Assembly (NCBI GenBank): GCA_907163375.1
Contig: CAJQUW010011508.1
Coordinates: 372,001-436,000 of the forward strand
DNA: 64,000 nucleotides
DNA from: Prostheceraeus crozeri
Taxonomy: Eukaryota > Platyhelminthes > Polycladida > Euryleptidae
Direction: 5' to 3'
The notes beneath the pieces were generated by a model, which searched no databases, was not told the origin of the DNA, and saw nothing but the letters and a program-made list of their open reading frames with translations. Position numbers and translations under genes: made by a program. The first letter of the stretch is position 1; every line of letters begins with the position of its first letter. Positions 58,156 through 64,000 of this stretch are shown here, in pieces.

Positions 58156-61100
58156 CAGCATTTAATGTAAAGTAAGTGTCCTGAACTTTTTCTGACATTT
58201 AAACACTTATTTACCAAGGGGATTCGTGGGACATGAGCGATTAATAGGTAAATCATGGCAAGCTGAAGAATGCATCTAAGTCAAAGCGGCGCTCCACTTT
58301 ACTCGACGTTGATATCATTTCATTAAAAATGCTGTGAACTTGAATAATGTAAAATCCACAGCAGTAGGCAGAGAAAGTTAGTTTAGCTTTGAACCATCCC
58401 AATTTGAAGGCCCGAATTACTTCCTCTCCTTGTGCAGTTTTTACTTAATTCATTCAACTACGGGTGGTAGTACCTAAACATTACACAGCAAGAAACAATG
58501 ACATCTTTCAGTCCAAAGTGCAATCAACTGAGTCTCAACCATATCCATGTGCGAGTTATGATCAAAGCAGGATTTTCATGATTGAGGTTTGGTGGTTTAT
58601 TTCATTATGTACGTACATGTGCGGGTAATCTGTACATTTCTGTTTCCATTTTTCAACTGCGGATGCAAATCAATATTTAATTATTCTATTTACATTATGT
58701 TTACAAATAAAACGGCATTTATTAATTATTTCATGCGCACTAACTTAGGCGATTTGCCAGTAGTGTGTTTAAGGTGATATTCAATGAATGGCCGTCGAAA
58801 TTTCACTAACTTGCTAATTTCAAATCTCATGTACGAGCAAGTATTCAGATCCTCAGACATGATAAAATTCGGTTATGTTTATTATCATAGCAGTTAATTC
58901 AATTTCTGCGCAGAATGTGATCACGAGATATCATTTGAAATTCGGAAATTTTAATCTTCGTACATTAAGAGGAGAATTGGAATTCGTTTTATTGATGAAG
59001 ATGGTCATAGCGTCTTCAAAAAGTGAAAGCGTTCAAAGACGAATAAATACACAACAGCGATCCCGAGCATGCTGATGCATGAAATTTGTGAGGCTCGAGA
59101 TTCCGTCAAAAAGGTTTCATTTGAAAGGTATCAAAAATAGATAAATCTGAATTATACTCGAAAGCACATAAGGAGAGCCACATTTTTCTGTATGTCCCGT
59201 CCATGCTTTTGCTTTCCTTATTCTCATTCTTTTGTACTAATTGTTTAGCAAGAAAACAGTGTGCAGAACTGTGCGCTCAGAGCAAGCATTGGAGCAAAGG
59301 CTACTTCACCGGTGTGTCGGTGAGCTACCATGGACATCTCATATACGGTATCTCTCTCAAAATTTCGAAAAACTGAAGCATTGCAAGCGCTTGTTGGAAA
59401 ACAGAAGCTAGGAGGGAGGAGGAAGCTGTTACAGGAGAGCCCGTATGCATTAACCTAACAATTGCTAGATGAAAGCAGATGAGAGATATTTTTAGTACTT
59501 GTGCAATTATTACGTGATCGTCGACCTTAGGAAAGATCTGTGCAGAATTTTCTGAATTTCTCTATCAAATGTATCATATTCTCTATCAAATGATCATTTG
59601 AAAATGTATCTCCCACCACTTGCTAGTTTATATATCTAGCCCAGTACTGGGGTGGCACATACAAGCATGAAAGGAAGCGCTATGCTCGGTTTAATACGTT
59701 ATCTTCAGAAGTGGCAGGATAAATTGACATCGTATTTCAACAAAGTTGTCATTGAATTGACTTTTTTGTCGATAGTGTATGTTGCATGTGGTACTTATAA
59801 TGATGATTATCTTATCTGTTAGCATTATACGTGAGAGTGCAATGTGTCAGAAAATGAATGCAGTTTTGCTGAGACTCACTACTCTTTGAATATGAACGGC
59901 CGTTTATGTATCTCTGTCACCTCCTCTCTGAACCTTATTGTAATCTTCTATTGTTCTTCAAATTAAATTAAAATAAAGTCTTATTTGCAAATAATAATTG
60001 AAACATAATGACTCTCATGACATGAACTAATGACTTTCTTGTCTCTGTTCGTGTAGCGCTGTGAGGAATCTATTTTCTATTGCTGCTGCTGTCTTTTTAG
60101 GACCGTTGTTCCTGCGTGCAAGAGCAGGCTTTTCGTAGGTATGTTTTCAACTTCGTTCGGTCGTTGGGATCGTAATTGGTTTTTCTTTTGATTTCGTTCT
60201 CCACTGTTTTCATCCACAATTTGAACAGGCGTCTCTTATTTCGTTTTTCACAAAGCTCCAATTTCATTGCTTTCTTGGAAGCATTGCATTCTGGTCTTTT
60301 ATTGATGACCGGGTCTTCTATTGATTATCCTAGTCTTACTGGCAAATATCTGAGAGATTAGCACGGTATCTTTGATGTCTGGAGATCTCATCGATGTCGT
60401 CTGTTCTAAATGCTATACTCGAATAATACGTTTGGTAGAATACATTTTAAATTAGTTGATTTTGTGATGTTTTACCAATGGCACCTAAATAATTCACACC
60501 TCACACATTAATGCGAATAGCTATTTATATTTTATTTGTTCTAACAGGTTTATTTGTTATGTTTTGAAGGGAACCCATGATTTATTCAGTGTCTTGAATA
60601 ATCAGACTAGATTACATCGATCAAATCCCAAATCAAAATAAAATATCGGAGTAAGCAATCAAAATATGAATTCTGCTTCTCACCCTCTTTAGGTTTAAAA
60701 AGTGTTTAACTGTGTGCATATTTGTAATAAGCTATATGTATGTCATTGCAAGTGCAAGCGCAACAGTGTTTCATTTCCTTATGGCTGCTACAAAATTTGT
60801 GAATTTTTCTTCAAGCACGGATTCTTCAGGCATTTCGAAGTTTTCATCCGTGTTTCTTGCTTCTCTAATGGGTTTCATCTCTCTTCGTTCAATAATCTTA
60901 TCTATATTTTCCAGACTCAACAATTTCTTTCCACGTTATCTAATAGCAACTTATTATAGATTATCAATAAAGCGTTGTTCTCTCTTGGTAGAAATATCGA
61001 GCACTTTGAACCATAAACAGGTTCTTTCGGAGTGTTGAGATTTTGCGCAACATCTGAATGACGTGCAAAAGTGTATGCTCTTTCGAGAGGCGTGGTTCCT

Positions 61101-62749
61101 TACAGTTACTACATGAACATATAAATGCCTATTTTCTGCTGAAACTGTGTTCCTTCCAGAAGTCCTCTTTCGAATCCTGAGCAGTCCTTATGTATACAAA
61201 AGAAAGTTTTGATTACATATTTGCAAAAGTTGACATTCTTTCTAATTGCTAGATGTTTTTGACATGGATATCTTCAGAGATAATCCAGACCATCCATTAA
61301 CTCACCTTCACTTGAAAGCATGAGATTCTGATCCTTGAAATTGAAATTTCTTATTCTCCTTTTGAGGTGCAGATTACACTGTTGTGATATATCGTGAGCT
61401 CTCATATCGCATTTTTCAAGTTATCCCCGAATATCGTTGAATTTAACTCACTGAATGGTCATCATCACTTATGAAACAGCACAATTTTTCACCGCCATGA
61501 ATTTCTCTAAGGCATATTTTTCCCTTTATAATTTTCCTCAAGGAAGCTGTTAAAAAAGCATTCATCCTCAATATGAATCAAGCAATATTAATCAATATTC
61601 TGAGAAACAAGGATTAGAGAAAATATACACAAAGAGAACTCGTGTCTAGGCGGGAAGGATCGTGCAAAGAGAAAAGTCTTAAAGGGCATTTCTCACGTGA
61701 AAAAGTCTTTAAGCAATTTATGATCTTATCCAACTTGTCGACAATTAGTGATTTCTACACCAGGGAGGGTAATGAAAAGTCAGTATTCTATCAAAAATCA
61801 AAAGTAAAGATATGCTTGCACTTGGCCAATTTATTAATCCAAAAAAGCTAAGTCCGAGAGTTCGCTGATGCCAGACTGAAATATTCCAGAGCTATCTGGT
61901 GATCTGATGATTTTGGCTTTCTTTTGACGATTATTTTGTATTAAATGGTTATTTGTGTCGGATGCTTTGTAAATGAAGGATCATATTCCTTTCTAATAAA
62001 GAGCATCTTACTTTCTTCTTTACATAAAAATCATTATCAACTCTTGAATTGGCAACAAAAACAAATTCTCTGTAGAAAATTATTCCTGTCTAGTTACTAT
62101 TCTCAACTCAACAGTACTATGACTGTAACCTAAGAATAGCTATTGGGCAATAATTGTTTTCGTTTAATTGACATGTTGAAGTTTGAAGATTGTCATCATC
62201 TAATACGAATTTTTGTTGTGTGGATTTCTGATCAATTGCTGATAATTAGATTCAGCAACTACCACTCAGATGAAAGTAGTATTTATGTAGATTGGTAAAG
62301 ATATTTGATGATTTCTTTTTATTATTGTGGAACACACAAATAATTCTAGATCTTCTTGAGAGTCTATATGTACATGGCCGAAAGTATTTGATGCATTATA
62401 ATTATAAATTATACACAATAATTATATTAGCAATTATTAACAGTGTCTATACTTTAGATGAAAGCTAATTAAATGTTACATAATATTAAAAGACTTTCAA
62501 ATACTTGATTTTTACTAGCAGTTATGAATTCATAAAATTAAAGCATATTTCAAGCGAAAATTATGTGTTCTAAGGATCGGGGCATAAACTTTGAAGCGGA
62601 AGTGTTTCACAGATGGTCAAATGAACAAACTCCCTCAATGATGAGCGCTTTATCGTGGTGACAGAAACCACTCTCGCAGCCTTGGTTTATGGAGACCGAA
62701 ATAGAGTATTATATAAGAGCCAGTTTTCAGATACAGGATGCAGGATAAT
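58156..62749. other. Unassigned AT-rich region
   Basis: Open frames are short and without domains. I searched by eye for a further GMxCxxC-type exon or P-type ATPase motifs (CPC, DKTGT, SEHPL) and saw none. Confidence 0.4.
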
Positions 62750-62769
62750 ATCGCGCAAGAAGGTTTAGG

Positions 62770-63168
62770 TCCGACATACTTGTGCGGGGGATGAGGACAT
62801 CTCAGACTCCAGCACTGTTTGACGTCCAGGCATTAAACCCTGACGCTGAGTCTCGGCATGGTCACTCTCCAATACAAAACGAAGTAAAGTATAGAGAGGC
62901 ATGTGAATTTCGCAGGTGCGACTTCAACCCACTGATATTCTCATGTGATAGAGTTTCTGGACCTGAAGCTAGATCATTCCTCAGACTACTATCGCACAAT
63001 CTCGAAGGCAAGTGGAACTCCTCTCATCAAGGAATAAGATCCTTCATCCACACAAAATTGATGCTTGCTCTCATTAGAGCCTCCAGTCATTTCATACGAA
63101 GCTCTCCTATAAAAACACATTATTCGTGCAAAAAATCTATTCATGGAGAATGTTGGCGGTATCCGTAG
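62770..63168 (+). pseudogene. Retroelement polymerase C-terminal-like fragment, tentative
   Basis: An open frame with MRGMRTSQTPALFDVQALNP, a SRHGHSP segment, RRCDFNPLIFSCDRVSGPEA, a KWNSSHQGIRSF segment and LALIRASSHFIRSS. The order (FDV..LNPDA, then F.PL..S.DG..GPEA, then a C-terminal LA.LRA.S) resembles a domain seen at the C-terminus of reverse transcriptase-containing proteins of some invertebrate retroelements. I cannot name the clade. No polymerase core is present. Confidence 0.4.
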
Positions 63169-64000
63169 CTTCCTTTATCCGGAGAATTTGTAATTTATCA
63201 CTTTCTCCTCACTTTGCAATAAGGCTTTATAAGTAACTGTTATGTTTTATTTAGAATTTTTGTCATCGCTTTTGTATTTTTCACTTTTGAATATAGTTCA
63301 TTTTGTCCTCAATGAAGATATCGGACATGTACATCTAAGGATAATTGGATTTCCTCATGGACTTTCAAATAGGAGTCCATGGATTTCCTATGGATAATTT
63401 TGCACCGATCATTGATGTCAAGTTTCTAAATATCTATCACTGTCTTTAATGCCGCGGCAGGCAAAATGCGGGCCGATTTGAACTTCAGGCCGAACGCGAT
63501 TGGTTCTCATATATTGTGATATATCACATATGTTGTGAAATTCTATTTGACAATTTACAAATGTTTTGATTTTTAGCTCACATTATAAATCAAAGATTCA
63601 ATGGACACCATTTATTCCCAAATTTGGTACCTAGCTAGACTAATTGAACTGAAAGACAAACTTAACCCATATCATTGATCTTCCTTTCGTATAATCGAGA
63701 TAGCACCGCGTACTTCTTCTAAATATCCCGTTCTTTTATTGTGACCGTTCGAAGTCAGTTTTTCCATGTAGCAGTGTTGTATAGACATTCAGTTTCGTGA
63801 TATTTTTATAGAAAAAAATCAAATTGATAAAAATGACAATGTGAAAAATATGGTAATCTGAAGTTGATTTACATTTATCAAAACGTTAGTCCATCGCAAG
63901 TTTCTACTTGTCTTAAAACTTATTTAGATTTTATTAAAAAGACCGTGTCTCTATGTTATTCCCGCACAATTTATAAGTAGCATGACTTTGATGGAAATCC
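63169..64000. other. Right edge, unassigned
   Basis: No recognised feature; AT-rich sequence to the end of the window. Confidence 0.4.

Noticed and set aside
62770-63168. ATP7 downstream exon
   Set aside because: The product has no HMA, membrane or P-type ATPase motif and fits a retroelement tail better.

Overview
The window looks like AT-rich nuclear DNA of an invertebrate animal. It has GT-AG introns, one multi-exon gene with very long introns, and a dense, nested load of eukaryotic transposons. I cannot name the species. No bacterial operons, CRISPR arrays, rRNA genes or intact tRNA genes were seen.

The only host gene I can support is the 5' part of an ATP7-type copper-transporting P-type ATPase on the + strand. 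Three coding exons (20372-20479, 27795-28559, 55100-55267) join in phase 0 and encode three complete heavy-metal-associated (HMA) copper-binding domains plus the start of a fourth. The introns are 7.3 kb and 26.5 kb. No membrane or catalytic exons are visible, so the rest must lie beyond the right edge, unless the gene is truncated.

Layout: 1274-7392, a complete but decayed Ty3/gypsy LTR retrotransposon (minus) with LTRs, PBS, PPT and a 4-bp target duplication. About 8.58-8.94 kb, a hAT-like transposase tail. 10654-13327, a nest: a DNA element with CAGGGTGGCCGC ends holds a LINE fragment, which holds a small hAT element with an 8-bp target duplication. 14.0-16.4 kb, an older gypsy relic split by another DNA element. 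20.3-28.6 kb, ATP7 exons 1 and 2, with intron 1 holding a Tc1/mariner relative, a hAT-like element, a LINE fragment and a long palindrome of near-identical arms. 28.6-55.1 kb is ATP7 intron 2. It holds a mariner with perfect 124-bp inverted repeats, interrupted by an apparently intact two-exon MULE transposon, and a tandem duplication of about 10.5 kb whose second copy lacks the central 3.6 kb. 55.3-64 kb has LINE fragments, a tRNA-like SINE head and otherwise unassigned DNA.

The best points for a second look are the intact MULE inside a dead mariner, the possible read-through of ATP7 exon 3 into a stop (an HMA-only product), the palindrome, and the duplication, which may be an uncollapsed haplotype. 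All calls come from reading the sequence; no database search was run.
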